A stretch of 64,000 nt of DNA from Datura wrightii (GCA_035772735.1 JASDFA010000007.1:37416501-37480500); one strand, 5' to 3'. Shown: positions 1 through 11,996, numbered from the stretch's first letter. The notes: a model not told the origin generated them from the sequence alone. A program made the numbers and translations.

Positions 1-779
1 TAATGTACTTCATGCATGATTCGTCCGCGAAGCCTTGAAACATTCGGGACACAAAGGCGGCCCTTACAACGTAGCACATTATCCTCGGTTATCTGAAAAT
101 CTGGCTCCTTACCCTTCTGAACTCTATCTCTGAGCTGGACTAAATCGGGATCCTCGTAATGTCGTTCTTTTACCTCTGTAACCAATGATGACACAGCAGA
201 ATTCTGAATTACTGCTCCATTATTTTCTGTTTCCATTACTCGAACGGCTAGACCAGCTAACTGATGAATTTCTTTGGCTAACTTCTGCTTCTCAGATCGC
301 AAATACGCTAAACTCCCCATTGACTTACGGCTCAGGGCATCTGCCACAACATTGGCTTTTCCCGGATGATATAGGATGTTCACATCATAATCCTTCAACA
401 ATTCTAACCAGCGGCGTTGCCGCAGATTTAACTCCCTCTGAGTAAAAATGTACTGTAAGCTCTTGTGATCGGTATAAATATCAACATGAACCCCGTACAG
501 GTAATGCCTCCACATCTTTAACGCGTGGATTATTGCGGCCAATTCCAGGTCATGGGTAGGATAATTCTTTTCGTGTTTCCTCAGCTGTCTGGAAGCATAT
601 GCAATTACTCTACCATGCTGCATCAACACACAACCTAACCCAACACCTGACGCGTCACAATAGACTGAATAACCTTCTGTGCCTTCCGACAATGCTAACA
701 CTGGGGCGGAGGTTAATCTGTCTTTCAATTCCTGGAAACTCTGCTCGCATGCCTCTATCCACTGAAATTTTGCTGCTTT
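1..779 (-). pseudogene. Element A RNase H and start of the zinc-finger region (pol fragment)
   Basis: Continuation of the A polyprotein after a TAG stop at 780-782. The frame stays open from 779 to the window edge by my reading. It contains the Gypsy RNase H domain, with the YCDAS aspartate, the DLELA glutamate and the TDHKSL aspartate, so the catalytic acidic residues are retained. It is followed by the linker with VVADALSRKSMGSL and the first residues of the H2C2 zinc finger of integrase at 1-60. RNase H degrades the RNA of the RNA-DNA hybrid during reverse transcription in cytoplasmic particles. Integrase would lie left of the window. Confidence 0.85.
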
Positions 780-1913
780 CTATGTTAATTTGGTCAGAGG
801 TGCCGCAATAGTCGAGAACCCTTCAACGAATCTCCTGTAATATCCTGCCAACCCTAGAAAGCTACGAACTTCCGTCGGGGTAGTAGGCCTAGGCCATGAC
901 TTAACTGCTTCTATCTTCTGCTTGTCTACCTGTATACCAGCGTCTGAGACAATATGCCCTAAAAAGGCCACTGAGTTAAGCCATAATTCACACTTCGAAA
1001 ATTTAGCATACAACTGGCGGTCCCTGAGAATCTGGAGCACTGTCCGCAAATGAGTTCGGTGGTCTGTTTCAGAACGGGAATACACCAGAATGTCATCAAT
1101 GAATACTATCACGAACAAGTCCAGGAAAGGTCTAAAAATACTATTCATTAGGTCCATAAAGACTGCTAGGGCATTCGTTAACCCGAAGGACATAACTAGA
1201 AATTCAAAATGTCCATATCGGGTCCTAAACGCTGTCTTAGGAATATCTTTCTCACGTACTCGGACCTGGTGATATCCGGACCGCAAGTCAATTTTAGAAA
1301 AGTATCTGGCTCCCTGCAACTGATCGAATAAGTCATCAATTCTGGGAAGCGGGTACTTGTTCTTTACTGTAACTTTATTTAGCTGCCGATAATCTATGCA
1401 CATTCGGAGCGAGCCATCTTTCTTCCTTACGAATAAAACTGGCGCACCCCATGGTGAAGTACTCGGCCTGATAAAACCTTTATTTAACAAATCTTTCAAC
1501 TGCTCCTTTAATTCTCTGAGTTCTGCAGGAGCCATACGATAAGGAGGTATTGATATTGGCTGCGTGCCTGGTAACAAGTCGATAGCAAAGTCTATTTCCC
1601 TTTCTGGGGGAATACCAGGTAACTCATCAGGAAATACATCTGGGAATTCATTCACCACTGGGACAGACTGGAGTGTCGGAGATTCTGCTTGGATATCCTG
1701 AACTCTGACCAGATGATAAATGCATCGCTTGGATATCAACTTCCTCGCCTGAAGGTAGGAAATAAACCTACCTTTTGGCGTAGCGATGCTGCCCTTCCAC
1801 TCCCGTACTGCTTCTCCTGGGAAGTGGAATCGAACTGTTTTGGTCCAACATTCAACATTGGCAAAGCGTGGTACTAACCAGTCCATACCCATTATGGCAT
1901 CGAAGTCTATCAT
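780..1913 (-). pseudogene. Element A reverse transcriptase (with end of protease region)
   Basis: Open stretch of about 377 residues from MIDFDAIMGMDWL (protease-RT linker) through the RT domain. It includes DGSLRMCIDYRQLNK, FSKIDLRSGYHQ and the catalytic FIDDILVYSRS box, in which both aspartates are present. It ends at LTKLT followed by TAG (780-782). The other copies have CAG there, so this is a C-to-T nonsense change. The enzyme would copy element RNA into DNA from the tRNA primer. It is in the same frame as gag and protease, so the full gag-pol was one long ORF in the ancestor. Confidence 0.9.
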
Positions 1914-2558
1914 TTCTAACTCGACCAGATCTACTGTGGTCTGACGGTCAGCAATCTCTACTGTACACCCGTGGTAGATTCAGCTAGCTGTGATAGAGTC
2001 ACCGACGGGCGTAGATACTAAGAAGGGCTGCTGTAATGATTCTGGTACAATACTAAACTTCCGTGCCACAAATGGAGTAATATAGGACAAAGTAGACCCT
2101 GGATCAATTAACACATAAGCAGGGTGTGAGCAGATAGTTAGCATACCTGTCACAACATCGGGCGACGCTTCTGAATCTTGCCTCCCTGGTAAGGCATATG
2201 TGCGGCTTGGGCCCGCACCTGTACTGGAGGCCCCTGATCTGCCCCGACCCCTGCTTGCTGAAACTGAGGGCCTGCGCCCAGTCGAGGATGCTGTGGCTCG
2301 TGACCCTACTGATGCCCCATCCTGTCTATCACGGTCCTCTCGACCTCTGGCTGGGCAATCTTTCATTTAATGGCCTTCTTGGCCACAAATATAACATGCG
2401 GTGGATCCATATCTGCATGCTCCAGGATGACGTCGACTGCATATAGGGCAAAGTGGTAGGGTATACCTGCTCTGCTCTGCCCTCCTCTGTGATGGTGAAT
2501 CTGCCATCTGCAAGCCTCTACCAGTCCCTAACTGCCCCCTGCGGCTGAATCTACCCCC
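1914..2558 (-). pseudogene. Element A zinc knuckle and aspartic protease
   Basis: Gag C-terminal zinc knuckle (CYICGQEGHLMKDCPARG, CX2CX4HX4C) near 2360-2410, then the protease around 2000-2200 with the active-site motif IDPGSTLSYI. An in-frame TGA lies at 1980-1982 (codon after LTAS-like residues). The same codon is TGA in element F (60300-60302), while B has AGA. The protease would cleave the Gag-Pol precursor. The frame is continuous with gag and RT apart from this stop and the gag-terminal stop. Confidence 0.85.
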
Positions 2559-3539
2559 CTATGACTGTGGTGGAGGCGGGGGTCTGGGCGGCCTGTCTGA
2601 CAATCGGGGCCTGGGTCCTCCCTGGGCCTCTCTCTGTAACTCAACTGGCCTGTCCCGGCGACGCTGTTCCTGATTAACCCTTCTGACCTCTCGTTGTCGC
2701 TGTCTGATGCCCTTAATATTCTGGGCAAATGCCTGAATTCGAGCAATGTCCATGTCCTCTCGCAGTGTGGCTGTAGTGCAAATCTCAACATATTCTGGAT
2801 TCAACCCCGTAATAAAGCGATGCACTCTGGATGCCATGGTATCAACGAAGGCCGGTGCATATCGAGCTAAGGAATCAAACTGCAAGGAATATTCCCAAAC
2901 ACTCATGGCCCCCTGTTCTAGATGTAGGAACTGGTCTACCCGGGCCTGTCGAATCTCCCGCGGCAAAAAATGATCCAGAAAGGCTCCTGAAAAGCTGGAC
3001 CAGGTGGGAGGGGAAACATCTCTCTCTCGGGACCTCTCCCAGCTTTCATACCATAACACCGCAATATCCCGTAATCGGAATGCTGCCAATTCAACTGATT
3101 CAGTAGGCGTAGCATGCATAACCCTGAAGATTCTCTGCATCCGATCCAGAAAATCTTGAGGGTCCTCTGTTCGGTCCGTGCCTGTAAACTGTGGGGGATT
3201 CAGGGCTAAGAACTCTCGGACCCTCGAACTACCAGGCCCTCCTGATGATTCTGCAACTGTGGATGGCATTGGCTGACGCTGAGCAGCCATCATCTGTGCT
3301 AACATAACTACAGCACTCCTAACCTCCTGGTCAGAAGGAGTCAATATAGGGGCTGCTGAAGGTAGTGTCGCCCCAAGTGGCTCCTGACGTGGTGGAGACT
3401 GTTGAGGAGGCTGGGATGATGCCTCGGTAGTGCCCTCTGATCGGGCTGTCTCCAAATGAGGGGGAGGCATCCTGCTGGTGCCTTCCCCTGCTGCAACATC
3501 TAAGCTCCGACCCGTGATAGGATGTCGCTGGTCCGACAT
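2559..3539 (-). pseudogene. Element A gag (capsid/nucleocapsid)
   Basis: Start chosen at MSDQRHPITGRSLDVAAGEG (3537-3539), because elements C and F begin at the matching methionine shortly downstream of the primer site. The upstream in-frame extension is leader sequence. About 326 codons are open: a Pro/Ser/Glu-rich N-terminus, the Retrotrans_gag fold (PPQFTGTDRTEDPQDFLDRM, LRDIAVLWYESW, FLDHFLPREIRQARVDQFL) and a basic Arg-rich region. It ends at TAG 2559-2561, where F has AAG at the same codon, after which the frame continues to the zinc knuckle. It forms the virus-like particle shell in the cytoplasm. Confidence 0.88.
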
Positions 3540-3736
3540 TATCTGTAACCAAAGAATATAATAAGCTTTCAGAGACTCAACCCTATACTGTACCGCTCTA
3601 TAACACGACTGAATAAGAATAAAAGACAACCATCATATCATGCCTTGCAGCCTCCTATCCATAGTATGTGGTGCACAACACATCCATGGGCAGGACTCTA
3701 CTTTGCACGGCTTGCAGACTCTCTGGGATACGACCT

Positions 3737-3748
3737 GCTCTGATACCA
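3737..3748 (-). other. Element A primer-binding site (initiator tRNA-Met)
   Basis: The minus strand reads TGGTATCAGAGC a few bases inside the LTR end. This is the complement of the 3' end of plant initiator tRNA-Met and is the site where minus-strand DNA synthesis starts. Confidence 0.9.
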
Positions 3749-4048
3749 AGTTTGTCACACCCCGCCTAGGGGGGTATGACTGGCACCAGGTGCCCTACTA
3801 GGACCTGACCTGCTGGACTGTTAAGCCTGGGCACATCTGGTGCCTGGCTGGCTCTGACTCACATTTCTGGAAACAAAGGGCTATATAATGGCTGTAAACA
3901 CAGCCCCCGGCCCATTGGCCTATAGCCTTCTGTACCTGTACTAACAGCTGACCAGAAATATCTCAATTCAGGGGAACCTATGCGGGCCAACAAGGCCACC
4001 ATGCTGTCTAGTTATCTGCAACTCAATCATAACGTATTAAAAAGCTAC

Positions 4049-4065
4049 GTGACCGGCAAGGTCAC
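4049..4065. repeat. Short conserved hairpin in LTR 3' part
   Basis: A 17-bp inverted repeat with 6-bp arms GTGACC and GGTCAC around TTGCC (element orientation). The identical sequence occurs in the LTRs of B (21966), C (40748, 47955) and F (58217). Confidence 0.7.
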
Positions 4066-5148
4066 CACTACTGACAACTATGGCCCCACACGACCATCAC
4101 AATAGAAAGAAGGAATGCTAACAACTACACAACTGCACGACCTCTCACGACTGGCTCATCTGACCACAGGGAATATATACAGACTGCAAGCCTCTAGGAA
4201 GAATAATAGAAATGATCGGGACAGGGCCCCGACCTACCCGTACTGTACAGCAAAAGGAACTGAACTACACCTCTAGAAATTCAGTCTCCGGATGACAGGA
4301 GCTGAATGCTCAACTGCTGATGGGGATCACGTGGTATCACCTGCTCATCTATGGGTACCTGCAGGCAAGTAATGCAGTGCCCCACCGGGCGTCAGTACCG
4401 CTGGTACTGAGTATGTAAAGCAATAACTGAAAGAGATATCTGAAATTAATAACATAACTGACGAAACTGAAATAAGAAGAACTAGATTAACTATCTGATG
4501 GTGTAGATCGTACCTGTTCTTAGTCATACTGTAAGGAGTAGGAATCATACCTGGAGACGTATCATTCTACTACTAATCTGCTCGTATCAAATGTAATATG
4601 GCATAACATACATAACATAACATGGCATACACAACCTTACCCGGCCCCCATAAGCCGGGAGGTACAATCAACACAGAATTTATACCCCTACCCCGGTCAT
4701 CCCATCTCCTATACTGGCTGTAAGCATCCCGCCGGTCCCCTGGGTATGCACTTGGGCTCGCTGAGCCCCTGACTATAACTGCATCTAAGTCCGGAGGACT
4801 CCTGAATCTGCACCCGGGCGTATCCGCTCAACTGGGGTGTGTAAGGGCCGATCAAGGCACAAATATGGGGAAAACTGGCATCCCATCTTCGTCCCCTGGC
4901 GGGATGGCATGCCACTCCGTAGAGTGACGTATCCTCGTCCTCTGGCGGACGAGTCGATACAGCTATTAACCCTGGGCGGTCGTGGATGTTGGGTAGTCCA
5001 ACCCCAAACAATACAACGATCTCAACTAGTAATGCTGTCTGTGTATCTCACATGCTGAGGCTAAGAGGGGTAAGGTGTTGTTTACATTACATGCTGAACT
5101 AATAATAATAATAACCTGTACGTATTCGATACATGCTGAGGCTGGTAA

Positions 5149-5172
5149 ATATATATATATATATATATATAT
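5149..5172. repeat. (AT)12 microsatellite
   Basis: Twelve perfect AT units inside the LTR of element A. The matching place in the LTR of F has only a short, interrupted AT run, so this is a local expansion. Confidence 0.95.
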
Positions 5173-6100
5173 GAATATAGTCTCCTGCTAAACTGCACTG
5201 GGGCAAATGCTATACAAAGTAGTGTTTCTGCTGAAACTATACTGTTTACTGAGTGTCTGTATTAACATGATTTCCTATTTCTAACATGCTTTCTAAACTT
5301 CATTTTAGTCTGCTATTCTATTTCTGAAATGCTTTATGGGTGTTGCGTTACTTCGCGGGGTTTCAACTGAATACAACAATGTCTTAACATTTCGTATTAC
5401 ATCACATACTGAGCATGCTGGACAATCTCTAACACTTGCATTAAAATCTATATCGTACTAGTAGGTTTCATACACATTACAACCCAATGTTTCTCACATT
5501 ATACCAATATTCATAATAACGCAATACTCGACTTCTGAGCATTCTACTGGTCTGTAAATTACTATACTGTCTCAACATTACTTAACTTGCTGAGGAAACT
5601 AACTTTACATACCTTATCTTTGAACTATTCGTCCGTCGGACGAGGCTCGGCCGGTACTTCAACTATTTTCTCCCAACTGCATTCATAAATACGTCAATTA
5701 ATACTAAATACAGCTTTATTGTAAAGAGCAACGTCACTTTCGATATAGTTTATAGCCTAAACTTAGGCTTATCGAAAGACGATCGAAAACTCGCTATTTT
5801 TCAGCGGCCCAGAAGGGAAAAGTATTCACTTCTCAGCTAGGAACACATAGACATAAATTTAGAGCAATTCTACTTACCTTAGTTCGGTGGCTCGCCGATT
5901 CGTCGGCCGTATTTCACGAAACTAAATCCGTAGAAATGCTCTCTGCTGCTAAATACTTTGATATCTAAGATTAATTTGAGTTTGGGCAGCGTTTGGCAGT
6001 GTAATCGGACGAAAATTACAATCTCTCCTTCGTTTTCCTCTATTTAGCTGCGGGTTCTGGAAATTTTAAAGTGTTAAATGATTTTAAACTGAAGTGGGGG

Positions 6101-6110
6101 CTTTATATAC
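6101..6110 (-). promoter_or_regulatory. Element A LTR TATA box
   Basis: The minus strand reads GTATATAAAG in front of a CCCCCACTTC stretch. It is conserved at the same place in the LTRs of B and F and, slightly altered, in C. It lies 20 bp downstream of the 42-bp palindromic module. Confidence 0.65.
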
Positions 6111-6130
6111 TTGGGCCTGGACCTGGGCAA

Positions 6131-6172
6131 CGTGTCACGGAGCCATCGCGGAGGCCTTACCTCCGTGACACG
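6131..6172 (-). repeat. 42-bp palindromic module, copy in A LTR
   Basis: 12-bp arms CGTGTCACGGAG and CTCCGTGACACG, perfectly complementary, around an 18-bp loop holding CATCGCGGAG. It lies immediately upstream of the TATA box. A second inverted repeat (CCATCGCGG ... CCGCGATGG) adjoins at about 6175-6215. Confidence 0.9.
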
Positions 6173-6337
6173 CTGCCATCGCGGAGGGGCTCTGCCTCGG
6201 CTCCTCCCGCGATGGTTCGACGGGTTTCTCCTCCGATCTTTTTTCCCGGCCTTTCTCCAGCACGTATGGCCTTCTAATATGCTTAACCAACGTGCGAATA
6301 GGTCGTCTAGGTGCTGGGAATTCTACGGGGTATAACA

Positions 6338-7553
6338 CGAAAGTTTAATATTGCACCAGAATTAGTACAGCAGCCCTTTTTAGTATCCACGCCCGTCGGT
6401 GACTTTATTATAGCTAGCAGAATTTACCGAGGGTGTACAGTGGAGGTTGCTGACCGCCAGACTACAGTAGATCTGGTAGAGTTAGAAATGATAGACTTCG
6501 ATGCCATAATGGGTATGGATTGGCTGGTGCCGTGCTATGCCAATGTTGAATGTTGGACCAAGACGGTCCGATTCCACTTTCCAGGAGAGGCAGTGCGGGA
6601 GTGGAAAGGAAGCACAGCTACGCCAAAAGGTAGGTTTATTTCCTACCTTCAGGCGAGGAAATTGATAACTAAGGGATGTATCTATCACCTAGTCATAGTT
6701 CAGGATGTTCGAGCAGAATCCCCGACACTCCAGTCTGTTTCGGTGGTGAACGAGTTCCCTGATGTGTTTCCAGATGAGTTACCTGGTATTCCCCCAGAAA
6801 GGGAAATAGATTTCGCTATTGATTTGTTACCAGGCACTCAGCCTATATCAATTCCTCCCTATCGTATGGCTCCTGCAGAACTCAGAGAGTTGAAGGAGTA
6901 GTTGAAAGATTTGCTAGATAAATGTTTCATCAGGTCGAGTACTTCACCATGGGGTCGCCGGTTCTATTTGTGAGGAAGAAAGATGGCTTGCTCCGTATGT
7001 GCATAGATTATCGGCAGTTGAACAAAGTTACAGTAAAGAATAAGTATCTGCTTCCCAGAATAGATGATTTGTTTGATTAGCTACAAGGGGCCAGATACTT
7101 TTCCAAGATTGACTTGCGGTCCGGATATCACCAGGTTCGAGTTCGTGAAAGAGATATTCCCAAAACGGCTTTCAGGACCCGATATGGACACTTTGAATTC
7201 CTAATTATGTCCTTTGGGTTGATGAATTCCCCCAGCAATATTCATGGACCTGATGAACAGTATTTTCAGACCATACCTGGACCTGTTCGTGATCATGTTT
7301 ATTGATGATATTCTGGTGTATTCTCGCTCTGAAGCAGATCACCGGACTCATTTATGGACAGTGCTCCAGATTCTCAGGGACCGCCAATTATATGCTAAGT
7401 TTTCCAAGTGTGAATTCTGGCTTAACTCAGTAGCCTTCCTAGGGCACATCATGTCGGATGCTGGTATACAGGTTGACAAGCAGAAAATAGAAGCAGTCAA
7501 ATCATGGCCTAGGCCTACCACTCCGACTGAAGTCTGTAGATTTCTGGGATTAG
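6338..7553 (+). pseudogene. Element B protease end and reverse transcriptase, N-terminal part
   Basis: Begins inside the protease (RKFNIAPELVQQPFLVST), cut off by element A, and runs through the protease-RT linker and RT to FLGL, where N1 interrupts. Breaks seen: TAG at 6899-6901 (CAG in relatives), a 1-bp loss near 6955 in the conserved PWGAPVLF region, TAG near 7078, and a compensating 1-bp gain near 7228. The catalytic FIDDILVYS box at about 7300 keeps both aspartates. The frames on either side of the two indels agree, so the second indel restores the original phase. Confidence 0.9.
7549..7553. other. Target-site duplication of N1, left copy (ATTAG)
   Basis: ATTAG precedes the LTR of N1 here and follows it at 17296-17300. 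The empty site reads in frame as FLGLAGYYRRF across the join. Confidence 0.97.
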
Positions 7554-8502
7554 TGTTCGGTCTGTTTGTTATATGGGTATATAACTACACGCAAGTGCAC
7601 GTGGTCGAACAAGTAGTAAAGTGGCTCAAGTAAGCCAAGTATCGATCCCACAGGGACTGGGATAAGGTAACAATTAATCAAGTGTTACTATACTTTCAGT
7701 TTAACAATGAAGACAATAGTGTAACCAAGAGTTTGATATTTTTGGATTCTAATTTTTATGCTAAGTCTAAAACGATTATCTAATGTGAGTCTGAACTATG
7801 AATGTGAGCATGCTGAGGTTAATTGAATATGTAAAGAAATCAATTATCAATATCATTCGGTTAGTCTTTTCCTCCGGTTGCTAGTCAAGAACTATTGCCA
7901 ATGGATTAAAACTCTCGTATTTAACCCAACTTAAGAATCATGAACCGTCCACCTACATTTCTGTGATTAAACGAAAATTCATGTTCTAGCCATACAAACC
8001 CGGTTCCTAAATTGACTAATACGACTTTCAGGTATATTTCTATCTTGAAGGTAAATCAATTCTCAATTTTCCCAAACTAAGAAAAGATCATATCCTATTA
8101 ATTCACAACTTTCCAATTTCTTGCTCTCTCGAGTGAAACCGGACTTTTTAGATGTACATTAACGTAGGCCAGACATTAATGCAGTAAGAACAAGAATCAA
8201 TAGAACAACCATGGAAGAAAAGATGAAAAACCAAAGAATCAATAATCACATTTCATTACAATTGTTCTTAACCTCAGCAAGAAGAAGAATTAGCCACTCA
8301 TTTGTGGATTAAACATCGTTAAATGAGTGTTAAACATACAAGCAATTGAATTCAAGGAGAAGGAAAGAGAGAAAACCCCTGATAATTTCGTCCCCTCAAC
8401 TGCCTGTAACCCACGTTCTTGCTCCACCAAGTCAGAATATTAAAAAATGAACCTAAGTGTTCGATTTATACTAGTGGGAATTTTTCCCGGAATAACAAGC
8501 AA

Positions 8503-8544
8503 CGTATCACGGAGTGCATCACGGAGCACTGCCTCCGTGACACA
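8503..8544 (-). repeat. 42-bp palindromic module, N1 left LTR
   Basis: Arms CGTATCACGGAG and CTCCGTGACACA, one mismatch from the standard in each, with an 18-bp loop containing CATCACGGAG. The GTG-to-GTA and CGCGG-to-CACGG changes are transitions. Confidence 0.85.
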
Positions 8545-8596
8545 CCACCGACGCGGACCCTCACTGGATGTTTGGGGTCCAGGTAATCAGGCTCAA

Positions 8597-8638
8597 CGTG
8601 GCACGGCGTGCAACGCGGAGCCAGGCCACCGTGCCACG
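8597..8638 (-). repeat. 42-bp palindromic module, CGTGGCACGG variant, N1 left LTR
   Basis: Same 42-bp span. The arms read CGTGGCACGG... and ...CCGTGCCACG with loop core CAACGCGGAG. It lies 52 bp from the first module on the upstream side in element direction. Confidence 0.8.
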
Positions 8639-8980
8639 GACCCAACGCGAACCCTCTCTGGAAATTGGGCGAAAATTCCCTATCCAGGCAGAAGGCCTCC
8701 GCGATGGCAGCGTGACACGACTCCATCGCGGAGCCTCTTTATTTTGTGCCTTCCAATGCCTTGTCCTTTGCTCACATCCGAGTCCAACCCCGATCTATTC
8801 CAACATGCATTTTAGCTTCCCAAAATCACATTTTACCTGCAAAACAATGCTAAGCATGTTGGTTAGTATAAATTCACATTTTATTACCAATTACATGAGA
8901 ATGTATAAACATTGATAGATAAACAAGGCTAAAATGACACATTTGAGTATCACTTGGGCATATAAATTTGCCCAAGATCA

Positions 8981-10775
8981 CTTACCCCACACTTAAATCC
9001 TTGTTCATCCTCGAACAACAATCTTACATCTCATGCAATTTACACCCAAACCTCGCTACTTTGGTTCGACAATTTAGGTTACGGTCATACCGATTATTCA
9101 ATACAGCAAATCATCAAGAAAACATGCATGGTCCTATCAATGCAATGACCTTCAATACATCAAGACCTCCTAGACTTAAGAATCGACTCTCGATATTGGA
9201 AAACTCATGCAAATCAGCTGATTAAGACATCCGACACGAAAATTAGTCTTTCATCAAGCATGTGCCCTCACAACACAAGAGAATTTTCCCCTTTTTGATC
9301 ATATGAACTCACAAAATTTCAAGCAGGGGCATATAAACACAATTTTGCTCTCTCTCCCAAAAGAATTCACATGCATCATGTCATGACCCATAAGCTTGCC
9401 TTTAGTGTATTACTTCACTAATATAATGAAGTGTGATGTAGGATCACGTAGGACGTTAACGGGTTGTAATGTAAGCTACGGAACTAGTAAATATTGGTCT
9501 AGCCCATAATAGCCACTAGCATCCTTAAGCGCCTTTTCAACACATCCCATCAAACTCATGGACATTGTTTCTTTCTTCATCCTCCCATTCTTGAAATTTT
9601 TCTTTAGTTTGGCCCATCTTATTAAGCACACTTGACACCACAACAAAAATTATTCATACACCTTCATTATAGTTTATCTATAACAAATGCACCTTCAACC
9701 TTTTCTTTTCTTCCATCACTCTGCTTTTCTTTTCTTTTCACCATTCTCACTCTTTGACACTTTGGGAAAATGATTTTCTCTTCTTAAGCGCTTAAGAGTT
9801 TGGCTCAAGTTTGTGGCTAATGAAAAGAAGGGATTAAGCTCAGTTTACACTTTTTGACAAAAGAAAAAAATTAATAGGCTAAAGGCTCAACGGGCTGACT
9901 AGGGTACACAATCAAGGTGGGTACGATAATGAAAAATAGAAACTTTCGGTTAAAAACAATGAAATGCCTACATCCTTTCCTATAATACACCTCCTTCATT
10001 TCATTTTGTACACACACTAGGCAAGTTCTAGACACTTCACAATAGCATGGAATAACAAAACCTCAGTTCACACTTATTGCACATGCTCAATTCGAGACGT
10101 ATTCACAGACTCTCCAATCAGCTAATTACAGGAATTCAAACATTAAGCCTCAATCACACTGAATCGACTCTATGGCCTAGGTATCTTAACATATTTACAA
10201 AGTTGCATGCTTTCTTACGAATCACATTTGCATTTTAAATATCATGTACAACACGCAACCAAAATTCCGCAACCATAAAGTAACTACAAGTTTTGGGATG
10301 CACCCCACAAAAGAAAAACAACTAAAAAATAAATGAAAAATCTACTCCTAACGACTACATTTCCCTTAAGATGGTCATCATCCATCCATCATAGGGAACG
10401 GTCAGTAACTATGACTTCGGTTCAACGGGACCATTCTCGGTAAAAGAACCGAAAACAAACGCCGAGAAACCCAAGAATTGAAAAAAAAAATTTTAAAATA
10501 TCGATCATTTCGATAAACAAAAATATGTACAGAATCAGCTAGCAACATTCAGCAACACACAACACTTTCACGTATAATTACAATACAGAACAACAACTTA
10601 ACAATCACAAATCACAGGGTCAGAACATTTTGTTCACAGCACAACAACAGATTAGGACATACAAAACAGCACAGCCAGCACCTAACTACTCCCACCCCAC
10701 ACTTATCTCGAACACTGTCCCCAGTGTTCACAAAAATTAACTTAGCACAAAAAATTAGGTGGTGGAACTCCCTAA
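8981..10775 (-). other. N1 3' untranslated region and purine tract
   Basis: About 1.8 kb between the end of ORF2 and the 3' LTR, AT-rich, with no credible ORF. The minus strand at 8981-8994 reads AAGTGTGGGGTAAG directly before the LTR and is the likely plus-strand primer tract. The corresponding region in N2 (30667-32580) is clearly homologous, including CT-rich and CACTTTGGGAAA stretches. Confidence 0.8.
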
Positions 10776-11996
10776 TCAATCAATGTACTCCACTTCTTCG
10801 TCAGGTGCTGCCGCTTCACCTCCCATGTCTGAATCACCCCCATCGTCATCATCGGACTCCACATCGGAGTCCTCCCGATGTGTCTCCTCGTCTGTGGGGA
10901 CATCATCATCCATGGGCTCTACAAATGCTGGCCCCACTCGGCATAGAGCCCTGGCGTTTTCGCCAAAAGGGTAGTCAAGCTCGAGCTGCCATAGCTCCTC
11001 CTCTGTTGCCGGCCTCCCACCTATCCTCAGTTAGAGAATCTGCGTCCTATACATGCGAGCCATATACTGATCATCACGAGCATGTCGCTCGCCTAGTGTA
11101 AGCACTGGCCCGTGGGTGGTGTCGGGAGCCTTAGTTTTAGTGACATCTAAGGCCCGCCGCTCCATCTGCGGGATATAATCAAGGGCCTCTTCCTCAACAT
11201 CTAGGCCCCTCAGGAATGTGATGAGTAGCCCACCAAATCCGTATATGTGCCCCTGATGCAACCGGGCTCTCTTCATGGCGGAGATAATCACCGCCCCCAT
11301 GTTGATCTCTAGCCCTTTCATCAGGGCGTACACCAGGCATACACGATCCCAGGTTACATCTGTCATATGTACCCCTGGGATTAGGCAGGAACAGATGATC
11401 TTAATACATATCCTGGCTTCCCTGTTCATCTGTGAATAGGGCAAAGTCTGATGGTAGCCCCTCTCCTTGTGTCTGCTCCATCTAGCTGTCGATCGGGTTC
11501 CACACAAGGTGCGTCTGATGTCCACATATGGTGGAGTGATGTTCAGCTGTCTAAGCACGTGGGCGTCTGTGTCCCACGCCCCTATGATAGCATTGAGGTG
11601 GTGGGGCTCAAAGGTGACTATTTGCCCTCTGATTTTGATGGTGTGACTTCTGAGAGTCGGGTTCCAATTGGCATAGAATTCCCGAATCAGGTGCAAGTTT
11701 CATTCCTTGGGCTCTTCAAAGATGAAATTGAGCCCATCTGCCTCTATCCTATGGACAATCCTAGGGAACTCCTGTGCCAACGGTTCTCGAGCTATGTGTT
11801 CCTCGGGGAAGTACATGCTCTCCTTGTGCTTGGCATACCACTTCTTCCCCTCTTCTGTCACCCACCTGGTTCCGTATTGTCAGCGTTGGCCGCGTGGAAC
11901 CGCTGGTACTACTGGGACTGCTGTGCCCAGTCTGATTCTCTTTCTTCCAGCGCCAGACGTTGATGCGCCTTTCCCTTTTTCTTGCCTGCTTGCCAT
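10776..11996 (-). pseudogene. N1 ORF2: 406-codon protein of unknown function
   Basis: Start ATG at 11994-11996 (MASRQEKGKGAS), stop at 10776-10778. The frame is exactly as long as in N2 (406 codons), with no indel. Three nonsense codons break it: TGA at codon 39 (11880-11882), TGA at codon 99 (11700-11702; N2 has Cys) and TAA at codon 322 (11031-11033). The N-terminus is basic (GRKRIR, possible nuclear signal), the central part carries REFYANWNP and IPGVHMTDV...VYALMKGLEI, and the C-terminal about 45 residues are strongly acidic. The centre resembles the domain annotated in plants as 'putative plant transposon protein' (PF20167, from memory). Its role is unknown. It may have its own promoter (see the module pair at 12899-13036). 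Confidence 0.8.

Larger units (their letters stand above)
1..6337 (-). mobile_element. Element A: Tekay-type chromovirus, left end outside window
   Basis: Ty3/Gypsy element read on the minus strand. From right to left it shows its 5' LTR (3753-6337), an initiator-Met primer site, gag, protease, RT and RNase H, and leaves the window just before the integrase. The coding parts share one reading frame, broken only by stop codons. The right edge falls inside the protease of element B: the sequence switches in mid-codon context from the LTR start (TGTTATACCCC on the minus strand) to B protease sequence. The matching flank is beyond position 1, so the target-site duplication cannot be verified. A and F have similar proteins and LTRs of nearly equal length (2585 and 2588 bp), so they belong to one family. 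Confidence 0.93.
3753..6337 (-). repeat. Element A 5' LTR (2585 bp)
   Basis: On the minus strand it starts TGTTATACCCCG and ends GTGTGACA, directly before the primer site. It carries a TATA box at 6101-6110 with the 42-bp palindromic module upstream of it, an (AT)12 microsatellite, and a short GTGACC/GGTCAC hairpin near its 3' end (4049-4065). No protein-coding gene is seen in it; short ORFs in this span are chance. Confidence 0.92.
7554..8980 (-). repeat. N1 3' LTR (left copy, 1427 bp)
   Basis: Plus-strand ends TGTTCGG ... CCAAGATCA, that is TG...CA. It is equal in length to the right copy. It contains two 42-bp palindromic modules (8503-8544 and 8597-8638), a third inverted repeat (8697-8733, CTCCGCGATGG with CCATCGCGGAG) and a TATA-like TATAAAT on the minus strand near 8465. 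No genes. Confidence 0.95.

Noticed and set aside
6338..6342. CGAAA as target-site duplication of element A
   Set aside because: The partner flank lies outside the window, so it cannot be confirmed.
8447..8915. Overlapping ORFs on both strands across the GC-rich part of N LTRs
   Set aside because: They arise from the palindromic modules, which lack stops on both strands; not conserved as proteins between LTR copies.
11451..11963. 170-codon ORF on the plus strand
   Set aside because: Antisense of ORF2 of N1, with no family resemblance of its own.
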